From positions 124,001 to 188,000 of the forward strand of contig JAJDYE010000029.1 in the NCBI GenBank assembly GCA_022822905.1: a stretch of 64,000 nucleotides of DNA. Direction: 5' to 3'. The translations under genes and the position numbers were made by a program. The stretch is from Acidimicrobiia bacterium (GTDB taxonomy: Bacteria > Actinomycetota > Acidimicrobiia > Acidimicrobiales > Bin134). Under the pieces are notes generated by a model. That model had not been told where the DNA came from, did not search any database, and was given only the letters and a program-made list of their open reading frames with translations. Of this stretch, positions 1 through 7,693 are shown one piece after another. The stretch's first letter is position 1. The number at the start of each line of letters is the position of its first letter.

Positions 1-433
1 CGCCGTCGCGGCCTCGGGGTATCCCGGCGCCCACCACGTCGCCGCCGGCTTCGGCCACCGCTTCCGATAGGCGCTTGGGCACCGCATTGAGCCGCTGGAG
101 CGCCGGCCCCTTCTCCCACACCAGTACCAGATCGGTGGTTTCCAACGGTTGCTCCAGATAGCTCAGCAGGGGGCCGAGCGAATCCACGGTGGAGAACCGG
201 CCCATCTCCCGGCCCACTACCACCCGCCGCTCGGTGAGGAACGGCGGGGTCTGAGCGGCGTCCACCAGCGGGGCGATGTGGTAGTCGTCGTCTTCTAGGT
301 AGGCGGCCTCGGTCAGCTCGGCCACCATCAGCGACCGGTCGCCGTCACCCACCAGATCAGCCACCCGGTCTCGCACCGCATTGGACAACAGCACCGCGTC
401 GTCGCCGTGAAACAGCACCACCGTGGCGCTCAT
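1..433 (-). CDS. holA: DNA polymerase III delta subunit, N-terminal part (partial at window edge)
   Basis: HolA is the subunit of the clamp-loader complex that opens the beta clamp. The visible 144 residues begin MSATVVLFHGDDAVLLSNAV and continue with LTERRVVVGREMG and DLVLVWEKG, which resemble the ATPase-like N-terminal fold of delta subunits. The identification is from this pattern plus the setting: comEA-comEC-holA is a common actinobacterial order. The ATG start at 433 has a GGAGG about 7 bases upstream and overlaps the stop of a 12-codon mini-ORF as ATGA. The gene is not in the ORF track because it runs off the left edge; the C-terminal part is missing from the window. Confidence 0.8.
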   Translation of the reverse strand, partial: MSATVVLFHGDDAVLLSNAVRDRVADLVGDGDRSLMVAELTEAAYLEDDDYHIAPLVDAAQTPPFLTERRVVVGREMGRFSTVDSLGPLLSYLEQPLETTDLVLVWEKGPALQRLNAVPKRLSEAVAEAGGDVVGAGIPRGRDG

Positions 434-468
434 TGGGAATCCTCCACACACTGAAAGGAGGCGCTCAT
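430..468 (-). other. mini-ORF (12 aa) directly upstream of holA
   Basis: Reads MSASFQCVEDSQ and stops with TGA overlapping the holA ATG (ATGA). Its own ATG overlaps the stop of the preceding mini-ORF in the same way. It begins with the same MSA codons as holA and is exactly one 35-bp repeat unit upstream. It may only pass ribosomes on rather than make a stable peptide; that role is inferred. Confidence 0.5.
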
Positions 469-503
469 TGGGGGAGCTCCCAGCCGGTGATGGGCGCGCT
501 CAT
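465..503 (-). other. mini-ORF (12 aa) coupled to the folP stop
   Basis: Reads MSAPITGWELPQ. Its ATG overlaps the folP TGA as ATGA and its TGA overlaps the ATG of the next mini-ORF. Together the two make a chain folP, mini-ORF, mini-ORF, holA with identical four-base overlaps at every step. Confidence 0.5.
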
Positions 504-1342
504 GAGTGATTCCGCTGTTGTTGGAGGAGGGCGCTCATGAAGTCGGCCACCCGGCGGGTGCCGGCCACGTCATGGGCTCGGAGAATCCGACTGCCCAGCC
601 CGACGCCCAGCGCGTGGGCCGCCAGCGTGGCCTCCCGTCGGTTGCCCACCTCGGTTCCGGTCAGCGCCCCCAAAAAGCCCTTGTTGGACACCGACAGAAA
701 CACCGGATAGCCCAATTCCACCAACTCCTGAGACCGGCGAAGCAGTTCGGCCGACATCTCGGGGGTCTTGCCCAGATCGTGGCCGGCGTCGAGCATGATC
801 CGCTGCGGGGGGATCCCCGCGTCCACCGCCCACTGAGCCCGCTCCGACAAGAATCGGCTCACCTCCCCCACCAGTTCGTCGTACACCGGCTCGGGATCGG
901 CCACCCTGGGAGCGAGGCGTACGTGGCAGGCCACCACCGAGGCTCCTGCTGCCGAGGCTTCATGGAGGAAATCGGGGTCGGCGAATCCGCTGATGTCGTT
1001 GCCCACCACCGCCCCGGCGGCGTAGCTCTCCCGGGCCACCGAGGCCCGCCAAGTGTCCACCGAGATGGGCAGGTCGAAGCGCTTCCGCAGCGCCTCGATA
1101 GCCGGTACCACCCGGTCCATCTCCTCTTCCTCGGTAACCTCGGGGCCGGGACCAGCTTTCACCCCGCCAACGTCCAAGAAGTCGGCCCCCTCGGCCACCA
1201 GCTCCTCGGCTTTGGCCAAGAAAGCGTCGAAGTCCCAGTACTGGCCAGCGTCATAGAAAGAGTCGGGCGTGCGATTCAAAATGCCCATGACCAGGGCACG
1301 GGTGGTCACGTCATAGCGATGCGGCCCCAGCTCCACGATCAC
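500..1342 (-). CDS. folP: dihydropteroate synthase family protein, FolP2 type
   Basis: A pterin-binding TIM-barrel protein of 280 aa. It has MGILNRTPDSFYD (19-31), DVGGVKAGPG (57-66), SVDTWR, GNDISG, and SNKGFLG near the C terminus. True DHPS enzymes usually show D(I/V)GGESTRPG and S(R/N)K; the VKAGPG form matches the mycobacterial FolP2 paralogue, which has been reported to lack DHPS activity. So a role in folate synthesis is uncertain, and no other folate genes except folC are in the window. The GTG start lies 10 bases after the comEC stop and the stop overlaps a mini-ORF leading to holA, suggesting one transcript comEA-comEC-folP-holA. Confidence 0.85.
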   Translation of the reverse strand: MIVELGPHRYDVTTRALVMGILNRTPDSFYDAGQYWDFDAFLAKAEELVAEGADFLDVGGVKAGPGPEVTEEEEMDRVVPAIEALRKRFDLPISVDTWRASVARESYAAGAVVGNDISGFADPDFLHEASAAGASVVACHVRLAPRVADPEPVYDELVGEVSRFLSERAQWAVDAGIPPQRIMLDAGHDLGKTPEMSAELLRRSQELVELGYPVFLSVSNKGFLGALTGTEVGNRREATLAAHALGVGLGSRILRAHDVAGTRRVADFMSALLQQQRNHS

Positions 1343-1352
1343 GCAGGCGACG

Positions 1353-3140
1353 CTACACCGCGCCGGTGACGATTTGGGATGCCAGCGGAGTGACCGCCAC
1401 TGCCAGGCGGGGATCGTGGGAAGTCACTTCTACAACGAGGCTGCCGATCAGGATTTGCTGGCCACTGCGGAAGGTTCGGGCGCCTCCGATGCGGTGGGCG
1501 GGTGGGGCGATGATTGTGCCTACGTACATGCGCTCTTGTAGCGAACGGATCTGGTCGCGCTGGGACTTGGTTCCCCGGTCGGCTACTGCCAAATCCACCG
1601 CGCCGACTCCGGCCCGGCGCAGGTCTTCCAGCAGCCGCTCGGTTGAGCGGCTGGGTCCGAGCACGACCACCACGGTCTGGTGGTGGCGCCACACCTCGAC
1701 TCCGGAGTCGAGCACGGTGTGGAACGGCGGGTCGGCTGTCCGCAGGGCCACCGCTGGCACCAGCAGCGCGGCAGCCAGACCGACAGCGGCCGCGGCGCGC
1801 AGAACGCGTCGGCGGGCCAGCCACCAGACCCCGGCGCCGATGGCCACCGCGATCAAATGGGGCGTCCGCAGCTCGCCGAGCCGGGCTGATGCCGACCAGC
1901 CGGCCACCCCCTGGATCCAGCCGATGCCCAGGTCGGTGGGCCAGTGGATGGCCTGAGCCAACGGTCCTCCCACCAGCCCGGCCACCAGTCCGGCCGAGAG
2001 GCTCCACATCATGATCGGCCCGGCCACCGGGGCGGCCAGCAGGTTGGCCGGCAGCGAGGCCACCGGCACTCCGCCGAATGTGGCGATCAGCAGGGGCGCC
2101 ACGGCCAACTGCGCCGACACCGTCACCGCCAGAGCGTCGGCCAGCAGCCGAGGTCCCCGCAGGCGCTCGGCCAGACGGGGGGCCCACAGGATGATGCCCG
2201 TCGAAGCGGCCACCGACAGCCGAAACGCCACCGAGTGCACCAGCAGCGGATCGACCAACACCAACAGGGCCACGGCCAGGGCCAGCACCCGGCGGCTGGA
2301 CGCCTCCCGGCCCAACAAAGTGGCGGTGGCCGCGATGGCCGCCATGACCGAGGCCCTCAGCACCGACGGCTCAAACCGGGTGACCAGGGCGAAGAAGCCG
2401 ATGGCCGCGAGGGTGAGCACCCAGCGGCCCCGGTAGTCGAACCGCTCGATCAGGGGTCGGGCCAGGATTAGAACGAAGGCCACGTTCTGGCCCGATACGG
2501 CCAGCAAGTGGGTGAGGCCCGCGGCCCGGAAGTCGTCGGACACCACCGGCGACTGGTGGCGGTCGTCGCCGTAGGACAGCCCGGTGAACAGAGCGAGGCG
2601 GTCGTCGTCCAGGGTCTGAGCGCCTCGGGCGATGGTGCGTCGCAGCCCATTGGCCATCCGATAGGGAAAGGGCCCATCCCGATAATCATGAACCTGGTCG
2701 ATGTTCAGCCGATTGGCCACGTGGCGGGCCGCTTGGTAGATGGGCAGGGGCAGGATTGGGCGGATGCTTCCGGTGATGCTGATGCGGTCCCCGGCCAGTC
2801 GGTCGCCCAGGTCTCGGGCGGCGCGCCCGTAGGCCCACGCCTCGTAGCGCCTCCCCTCCGCCTGCACGGAAACCCGCATCCCCTCGCCCACCGGCACCGG
2901 ATCGGACACCAGGGAGGCTTCGCCCTCGAAGACTGCGGGCTCCAGCGGATCGAGTCCCGCCCAGGCCCTCGCTCCCAGCGAAGAACTCAGCAGCAACACG
3001 CCAACCACCAGCACCCACGGCTTATGGACAACCAAGGCCGCTGCTACCAGGGCAATCGCCGGAATCAGCGGGACGGCCGCCGACCACCAAGCGCCGGCCA
3101 TGGCGGCAATGGCCAGTGCCACCGCGTGGCGGTCACTCAC
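1353..3140 (-). CDS. comEC: ComEC/Rec2-family DNA-uptake membrane channel with degenerate C-terminal domain
   Basis: Inner-membrane channel thought to move single-stranded DNA into the cell. The 595-aa protein starts with hydrophobic segments, then a DUF4131-like soluble part (FEGEASLVSDPVPVG... to GDRISITGSIRP), then the Competence domain with many membrane helices (SYGDDRHQ...GLTHLLAVSGQNVAF). The final ~120 residues sit where a metallo-beta-lactamase domain is expected, but the HxHxDH metal motif is absent: the equivalent stretch reads VDLAVADRGTKSQRDQ. The GTG start overlaps the comEA stop as GTGA. No type IV pilus genes are visible, so actual competence cannot be judged. Confidence 0.93.
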   Translation of the reverse strand: MSDRHAVALAIAAMAGAWWSAAVPLIPAIALVAAALVVHKPWVLVVGVLLLSSSLGARAWAGLDPLEPAVFEGEASLVSDPVPVGEGMRVSVQAEGRRYEAWAYGRAARDLGDRLAGDRISITGSIRPILPLPIYQAARHVANRLNIDQVHDYRDGPFPYRMANGLRRTIARGAQTLDDDRLALFTGLSYGDDRHQSPVVSDDFRAAGLTHLLAVSGQNVAFVLILARPLIERFDYRGRWVLTLAAIGFFALVTRFEPSVLRASVMAAIAATATLLGREASSRRVLALAVALLVLVDPLLVHSVAFRLSVAASTGIILWAPRLAERLRGPRLLADALAVTVSAQLAVAPLLIATFGGVPVASLPANLLAAPVAGPIMMWSLSAGLVAGLVGGPLAQAIHWPTDLGIGWIQGVAGWSASARLGELRTPHLIAVAIGAGVWWLARRRVLRAAAAVGLAAALLVPAVALRTADPPFHTVLDSGVEVWRHHQTVVVVLGPSRSTERLLEDLRRAGVGAVDLAVADRGTKSQRDQIRSLQERMYVGTIIAPPAHRIGGARTFRSGQQILIGSLVVEVTSHDPRLAVAVTPLASQIVTGAV

Positions 3141-3820
3141 ACTGCGACCAAGTCGCGGATCTGCTCCAGCTTGGCCGGGCCGATGCCGGACACGGCCAGC
3201 AGCCCGTCTACCGAGGCAAACCCGCCGATGCGCTGGCGATGCTCGACAATGGCCGCAGCCGTGGCCGGTCCCACCCCGGGCAGCGACTCAAGCTGTTCGG
3301 CAGTGGCGGTGTTGAGGTTCAGAGGCCCGGATCGAACCGACACCCCACCGTCCGCCAGCCCGCTTCCCCCTATGGGAGCGGGCACGGTGGTCTCGCCCAC
3401 GCGGAGGAAATAAACCCATTCCCCGTCGGACAGCGGAGCAGCAAGATTCACTCGGTTGTGGTCGGCGTCGGCGGTCAATCCCCCGGCCGCCTCCACCAAG
3501 TCGAATACCCGGGCCTCGCCCCGAAAGAGGTACACCCCGGGGGCGCGGACCGCGCCGGCGGCGTGTACCAAGATCGTCGTCGCCTCGGCAGCAGGAGTCG
3601 AGCGGGCGGGCAGCGGCGTTGCCATGGGAATCACTGCCTCGGGCCGAGGAGCGCTGCTAGCCCCCGCCATCAGATAGGCCGCCACCGCAATGGCGGCCAC
3701 CAGTCCGCCGCCGACCATCAACAGCCGGGGCCCGGTGATCAAGTGCCGGTAGTCATCCACCATCTCCCTGACCCTCTCTGCGGGGGTCAGCCGGGGAGGC
3801 GGCAATGAGGAGTCTTCCAT
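3137..3820 (-). CDS. comEA: ComEA helix-hairpin-helix DNA-binding protein
   Basis: Membrane-anchored DNA receptor of the uptake machinery. The 227 residues show one membrane segment (LLMVGGGLVAAIAVAAYLMAG, about 34-54), an SLBB-type domain (ILVHAAGAVRAPGVYLFRGE...), and a C-terminal double helix-hairpin-helix (LNLNTATAEQLESLPGVGPATAAAIVEHR then LAVSGIGPAKLEQIRDL). This order is typical for ComEA. It overlaps comEC by four bases. Upstream, two hairpins separate it from the thioredoxin gene, so it is probably the first gene of its operon. Confidence 0.95.
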   Translation of the reverse strand: MEDSSLPPPRLTPAERVREMVDDYRHLITGPRLLMVGGGLVAAIAVAAYLMAGASSAPRPEAVIPMATPLPARSTPAAEATTILVHAAGAVRAPGVYLFRGEARVFDLVEAAGGLTADADHNRVNLAAPLSDGEWVYFLRVGETTVPAPIGGSGLADGGVSVRSGPLNLNTATAEQLESLPGVGPATAAAIVEHRQRIGGFASVDGLLAVSGIGPAKLEQIRDLVAV

Positions 3821-3897
3821 TGGCCCGTCCGGGCGCGGCGCGCTATGCCAGTGGCGGGGGAAGCGGCTTCAGGGTATCAGCCGAAAATCAGAATCGA

Positions 3898-3934
3898 CAG
3901 GGCCGACGCCCTGTACCCGGCTGCCTGCGGCAGC
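3898..3934 (-). terminator. two adjacent hairpins after the thioredoxin-TPR gene
   Basis: CAGGGC-CGAC-GCCCTG (3898-3913) and GCTGCC-TGC-GGCAGC (3920-3934) are perfect six-base stems directly after the stop codon. No T-run follows, so this is a candidate terminator only. Confidence 0.4.
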
Positions 3935-4639
3935 TCAGTAGAGCTGGGTGGTGAGGCGACGGCGGTAGACGGAGGTGCGGGGATCGTCGGAGCCCATGAT
4001 CTCCAATAAGTCCACGAACTCCTGGCGGGCGTCGGGATCGGCCTTCACCCGGCCCAGCAGATCGTCGAGCCGGGCCTCGACATCCCCATTGTCGGCCCCG
4101 CCGCCGGTGCGGGCCAGCGCGGCCACTCGGCGGACCTCGGCGGTCTCGGGGATCCGCTCCAGTAAATCGAGGGCTTCGGTGCCCCGGCCATCAGCCACCA
4201 TCAACTCGGCCAGCCCCACCACGGCGCCCTCGTGGTCGGCGTCTAGCTCCAATGCCCGCCGCAGAGAGGCCTCGTCGCCAGCGGCCACCAGAGCCTCCAC
4301 CTCGCTCTCCTGTTCGGTGGGAATCAGACCCTGCACGAACTGGGCTACCGCGGCCTCTCCCTGGGCGCCGATGAACCCGTCGACCACCTTGCCGTCGCGC
4401 ATGGCGTACACCGCGGGGATGCTCTGGACCTGAAAGGCCTGAGCAGTCTGGGGGTTGTCGTCCACGTTGACTTTGGCCAGCTCCACCGCCCCGCCGGTGG
4501 CCGCCACTGCCTGCTCCAGAATCGGCCCGAGCGTTTTGCACGGCCCGCACCACGGCGCCCACAGGTCCACCACCACCGCCACGGTGTGGGAGCGCTCGAC
4601 CACTTCAGTGGTGAACGTCGCATCAGTCACATCGGCCAT
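3935..4639 (-). CDS. thioredoxin domain fused to TPR-like C-terminal region (CnoX/YbbN-like)
   Basis: The 234-aa protein has an N-terminal thioredoxin fold with an intact redox motif WCGPC (30-34) and the cis-proline region SIPAVYAMRDG. Residues from about 110 onward are helical with TPR-like repeats (ALVAAGDEASLRRALELDADHEGAVVGLAELMVADGRG). This architecture matches YbbN/CnoX chaperedoxins, which guard chaperone clients from oxidation; E. coli CnoX lacks the CxxC, while this one keeps it and may be an active thiol oxidoreductase. The ATG start has an AGGTAG upstream. It is divergent from the phosphotransferase gene. Confidence 0.88.
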   Translation of the reverse strand: MADVTDATFTTEVVERSHTVAVVVDLWAPWCGPCKTLGPILEQAVAATGGAVELAKVNVDDNPQTAQAFQVQSIPAVYAMRDGKVVDGFIGAQGEAAVAQFVQGLIPTEQESEVEALVAAGDEASLRRALELDADHEGAVVGLAELMVADGRGTEALDLLERIPETAEVRRVAALARTGGGADNGDVEARLDDLLGRVKADPDARQEFVDLLEIMGSDDPRTSVYRRRLTTQLY

Positions 4640-4686
4640 CGGCTACCTCTCATCGAACCAGATTGAACGCTAGCGTGACCTCTCGC

Positions 4687-5721
4687 ATGGACCACATCCG
4701 AGGCATCCAGCACGACGCGGTCAGCGCGTGGTTCGAGGCCAACGTGCCCGGCGTCGCCCTGCCGCTGACGTTCGAGCTGATTGCCGGTGGGCATTCCAAC
4801 CTCACCTTCAAGGCCACCGATGCCGACGGCCGGCGTTACGTGCTGCGCCGGCCGCCGCTGTACCAGGTGCTGGCCACCGCCCACGACATGGGCCGAGAGC
4901 ACAAGATCATCGCCGCTCTAGCCGATACCGACGTGCCGGTGCCCCAAGCCTTCGGGTTGTGCGAAGACGAAGAGGTAAACGAGCGCCCCTTCTACGTCAT
5001 GGACTTTGTGGACGGGACGGTGGTGCGCAACCGCAAGCACGCGGCCGCGTTGGCCCCTGAGGTGCGCTGGACCGCCTCCCAGTCGATTGCCGAGACGCTG
5101 GCCCACATCCACGCAGTTGACGTGGACGAGGTGGGGCTGGGCGATCTAGGGCGCAAGGAGGACTACATAGCCCGCCAGCTCCGGCGCTGGCTGCGCCAGT
5201 TCGAGGAGTCCAAGACCCAAGACCGCCCCCAGATCCAGGAGGTTCACGACCACCTAGTGGCCCGCATCCCCGAACAAGGCCAAGCCGGGATCGTCCACGG
5301 CGACTACCGCTTGGACAACTGCATGCTGAGCGATGAAGGCGAAGTGCTGGCCGTGCTCGACTGGGAGCTGTGCACCTTGGGCGATCGCAACGCCGACGTG
5401 GCCCAGCTTCTGGTGTATTGGGCTGAGCCCGATGATTCGGAATTCGCGTTGGACGATCCCCCCACCGGCGAGGCCGGATTCGCCAGCCGAGCCGAGATGT
5501 TCGACCTCTACTCGGAGGTGTCCGGGCGCGAAATAGACAACTTCGGGTACTACATGGCCTTCGGCTATTGGAAGCTGGCCTGCATCCTGGAGGGCGTCTA
5601 CAGCCGGTACGTGGGCGGGGCCATGGGCGACAAGGCGCCGCCACAGGGGGCCGAAAGCTTCGTTGCCCGGGTGGATGCACTGGTTGAAATGGCCACATCG
5701 GCCGCGGAGCAAGTGGCATGA
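4687..5721 (+). CDS. phosphotransferase family protein (APH/choline kinase fold, ACAD10/11-like)
   Basis: A kinase-like protein of the aminoglycoside phosphotransferase superfamily. The catalytic loop HGDYRLDN (204-211) and the metal-binding VLDWE (223-227) are both present, with the N-lobe motif GGHSNLTFKATD. Relatives in Actinobacteria and the human ACAD10/11 N-terminal domain act on hydroxyacyl groups; the substrate here is unknown and antibiotic resistance should not be assumed. I use ATG 4687 rather than the upstream TTG/GTG of the track, since none has a clear ribosome site and homologues begin near here. Its TGA overlaps the next gene as ATGA. Confidence 0.88.
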   Translation: MDHIRGIQHDAVSAWFEANVPGVALPLTFELIAGGHSNLTFKATDADGRRYVLRRPPLYQVLATAHDMGREHKIIAALADTDVPVPQAFGLCEDEEVNERPFYVMDFVDGTVVRNRKHAAALAPEVRWTASQSIAETLAHIHAVDVDEVGLGDLGRKEDYIARQLRRWLRQFEESKTQDRPQIQEVHDHLVARIPEQGQAGIVHGDYRLDNCMLSDEGEVLAVLDWELCTLGDRNADVAQLLVYWAEPDDSEFALDDPPTGEAGFASRAEMFDLYSEVSGREIDNFGYYMAFGYWKLACILEGVYSRYVGGAMGDKAPPQGAESFVARVDALVEMATSAAEQVA

Positions 5722-6587
5722 GCAGCGAACTGGTCGCCGTGTACCAAGAGCCCGACCTGGCCGATCCCGTGCTGGTGGTGGCCTTGGACGGATGGGTGGA
5801 TGCCGGTTTCGGCATGCGCAACGCCACCGAGATCATGGTGCGGGGTGACGACGCCGTGCTGGTGGCCAGCTTCGATGCCGATCTGCTGGTGGATCACCGA
5901 GCCCGCCGCCCCACCATGACGGTTCGAGACGGCCGGGTGGATGAGATCAGCTGGCCGAACATCCGCCTCCAGCAGATCAGCGACCTGGACCAGCGGACGT
6001 TCCTGATGCTCCACGGACCGGAACCCGATTTTCGCTGGCAGGCATTCTGCACAGCCGTTGACGAGCTGGTGCAGCAGCTGGGAGTAGCTCGAGTAGTGTC
6101 TTTAGGGGCGTATCCCGCTGCGGTGCCCCATACCCGGCCGGTGCGACTGTCGGCCACCGGCACCTCCCAAGACCTGATCGAGCAGTTCGGATCTCCGGCC
6201 GGCACCCTGGAGGTACCCGCTGGGATCAGCGCGGCATTGGCCAAGCGATTCGAGGCCGCCGGACTGGAAACGGTGTCGGTATGGGCGCAGGTGCCCCACT
6301 ATGCGTCCGGCTCCCCGTTCCCTGCCGCCACCGCGGCGCTGTTCCAGGGTCTTCGAACCGTTGCTGACCTGCGGTTTGACCCCGCGCCGCTGATTGCCGA
6401 GGGGTTGGAGGTTTCCCGCCGGCTTGACACCATGATCGCCCAAAACTCCAGCCATAAGCGCCTGCTCGGCCAGCTGGAAAGCGCCTACGACACCAGCATG
6501 GGAGAGTCGGGCGAGGAAATACCCACCGGCGACGAGCTGGCCGAAGAGCTAGAGCGCTTCTTGCGCGACCAAGACGAATCCAAGTGA
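5718..6587 (+). CDS. PAC2 family protein
   Basis: 289 residues with the PAC2 fold signature: an N-terminal PVLVVALDGWVDAG, central LMLHGPEPDFRW and VSLGAYPAAVPHTRPV, then VPAGISAALAKRFEAAGLE. The family is named after eukaryotic proteasome-assembly chaperones. Actinobacterial members are common, and their role is not well established. The C terminus is charged and acidic (EEIPTGDELAEELERFLRDQ). The ATG overlaps the preceding stop by four bases, so it is likely translated with the phosphotransferase. Confidence 0.88.
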   Translation: MSSELVAVYQEPDLADPVLVVALDGWVDAGFGMRNATEIMVRGDDAVLVASFDADLLVDHRARRPTMTVRDGRVDEISWPNIRLQQISDLDQRTFLMLHGPEPDFRWQAFCTAVDELVQQLGVARVVSLGAYPAAVPHTRPVRLSATGTSQDLIEQFGSPAGTLEVPAGISAALAKRFEAAGLETVSVWAQVPHYASGSPFPAATAALFQGLRTVADLRFDPAPLIAEGLEVSRRLDTMIAQNSSHKRLLGQLESAYDTSMGESGEEIPTGDELAEELERFLRDQDESK

Positions 6588-6615
6588 CCCCGACCCCCAC
6601 CCGAGAGGACAGAGC

Positions 6616-7668
6616 ATGAAGCTAGACGGAGGCCTCGTTACCAGAGCGTCCAGAAAGGGCTCGGTTGGACCCTTAGGGGATGCCGCCGAAAACGCCCGCA
6701 ACTTGGAGGCCGCCGGCTACGACGGGATCTGGTCGGCCGAGCTCGACCACGACCCGTTCCTGCCGCTGGTTCTGGCCGCCGAGCACACCAGCCGCATTCA
6801 GCTCGGCACCTCGATTGCGGTGTCATTCGCCCGCAACCCGATGATCTTGGCCAACATAGGGTGGGACCTTCAGGCCTATTCCAGCGGGCGTTTCATTCTC
6901 GGCCTGGGCTCGCAGATAAAGCCCCACATCACCAAGCGATTCTCCATGCCCTGGTCTCACCCCGCCGCCCGCATGAAGGAGATGATCGACGCCATCAAGG
7001 CCATTTGGGACTGCTGGGAGACCGGGGAGAAGCTGAGCTTTCGGGGCGAGTTCTATCAACACACCCTCATGACGCCGATGTTCAGCCCCGGCGCCAATCC
7101 CTTCGGCCCACCCCCCATCCATCTAGCCGCGGTGGGCGACCTCATGACCGAGGCGGCCGGCGAGTCGTCCGACGGCTGGATCAGCCACGGGTTCACCACC
7201 CCGAGCTATGTGCGGGAGGTGTCGCTGCCCGCACTCGAGCGCGGGGCCGCTAAAGCAGGCCGCGATCCCATGGACATCGAGGTGTCGATGCCCGTGTTCA
7301 TTGTCACCGGCGAAACCGAGGAGGAGATGGCCTCGGCGGCCCAAGCGGCCCGCCAGCAGCTGGCCTTCTACGGTTCCACCCCCGCATACCGCCCGGTGCT
7401 CGAGCACCACGGCTGGGGCGATGCCCAAGACGAGCTGAACCGCATGTCCAAGCAGGGCCAGTGGGTTGAGATGGCCGACGTGATCGACGACACCATGCTG
7501 GAAACTTTTGGCGTGGTGGCCGAGCCCCAGAACCTGGCCAGCGGCGTGGCGGCCAGCTACGGCGGGCTTATCGACCGCATGTCGTTCGGTCAGGGTCTCC
7601 GTGCCAACGGACCCTGGGGCGAGGTGCGCGAGGCCCTACGGGCCATTCCGGGCCGTTCACATCAATAG
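6616..7668 (+). CDS. LLM-class F420-dependent oxidoreductase (TIGR03617-like)
   Basis: A luciferase-like TIM-barrel flavin/deazaflavin oxidoreductase of 350 aa. Features include GYDGIWSAELDHDPFLPL near residue 35, LGTSIAVSFARNPM, SGRFILGLGSQIKPHI and IHLAAVGDLMTEAAGE. The match to the TIGR03617 F420-dependent group is by overall pattern. Substrate unknown. GAGAGGACAGAGC before the ATG gives a good ribosome site. It ends 25 bases before the P450 gene on the same strand; the short word CAATAGAG, which contains the stop, is repeated 14 bases later in that gap. Confidence 0.9.
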   Translation: MKLDGGLVTRASRKGSVGPLGDAAENARNLEAAGYDGIWSAELDHDPFLPLVLAAEHTSRIQLGTSIAVSFARNPMILANIGWDLQAYSSGRFILGLGSQIKPHITKRFSMPWSHPAARMKEMIDAIKAIWDCWETGEKLSFRGEFYQHTLMTPMFSPGANPFGPPPIHLAAVGDLMTEAAGESSDGWISHGFTTPSYVREVSLPALERGAAKAGRDPMDIEVSMPVFIVTGETEEEMASAAQAARQQLAFYGSTPAYRPVLEHHGWGDAQDELNRMSKQGQWVEMADVIDDTMLETFGVVAEPQNLASGVAASYGGLIDRMSFGQGLRANGPWGEVREALRAIPGRSHQ

Positions 7669-7693
7669 AGCCGCCGCAATAGAGTCTCCTGCT

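Larger units (their letters stand above)
425..538. repeat. degenerate 35-bp tandem repeat at the folP/holA junction
   Basis: The core GGCGCTCAT (once CGCGCTCAT) recurs at 425, 460, 495 and 530, an exact 35-bp period. On the minus strand each core reads ATGAGCGCC or ATGAGCGCG. The first two copies share 13 bases; the rest of each unit has diverged. Confidence 0.6.

Noticed and set aside
4687-5721. Aminoglycoside resistance kinase
   Set aside because: The fold is shared, but the sequence fits the broad ACAD10/11-like group and the setting is not a resistance locus.
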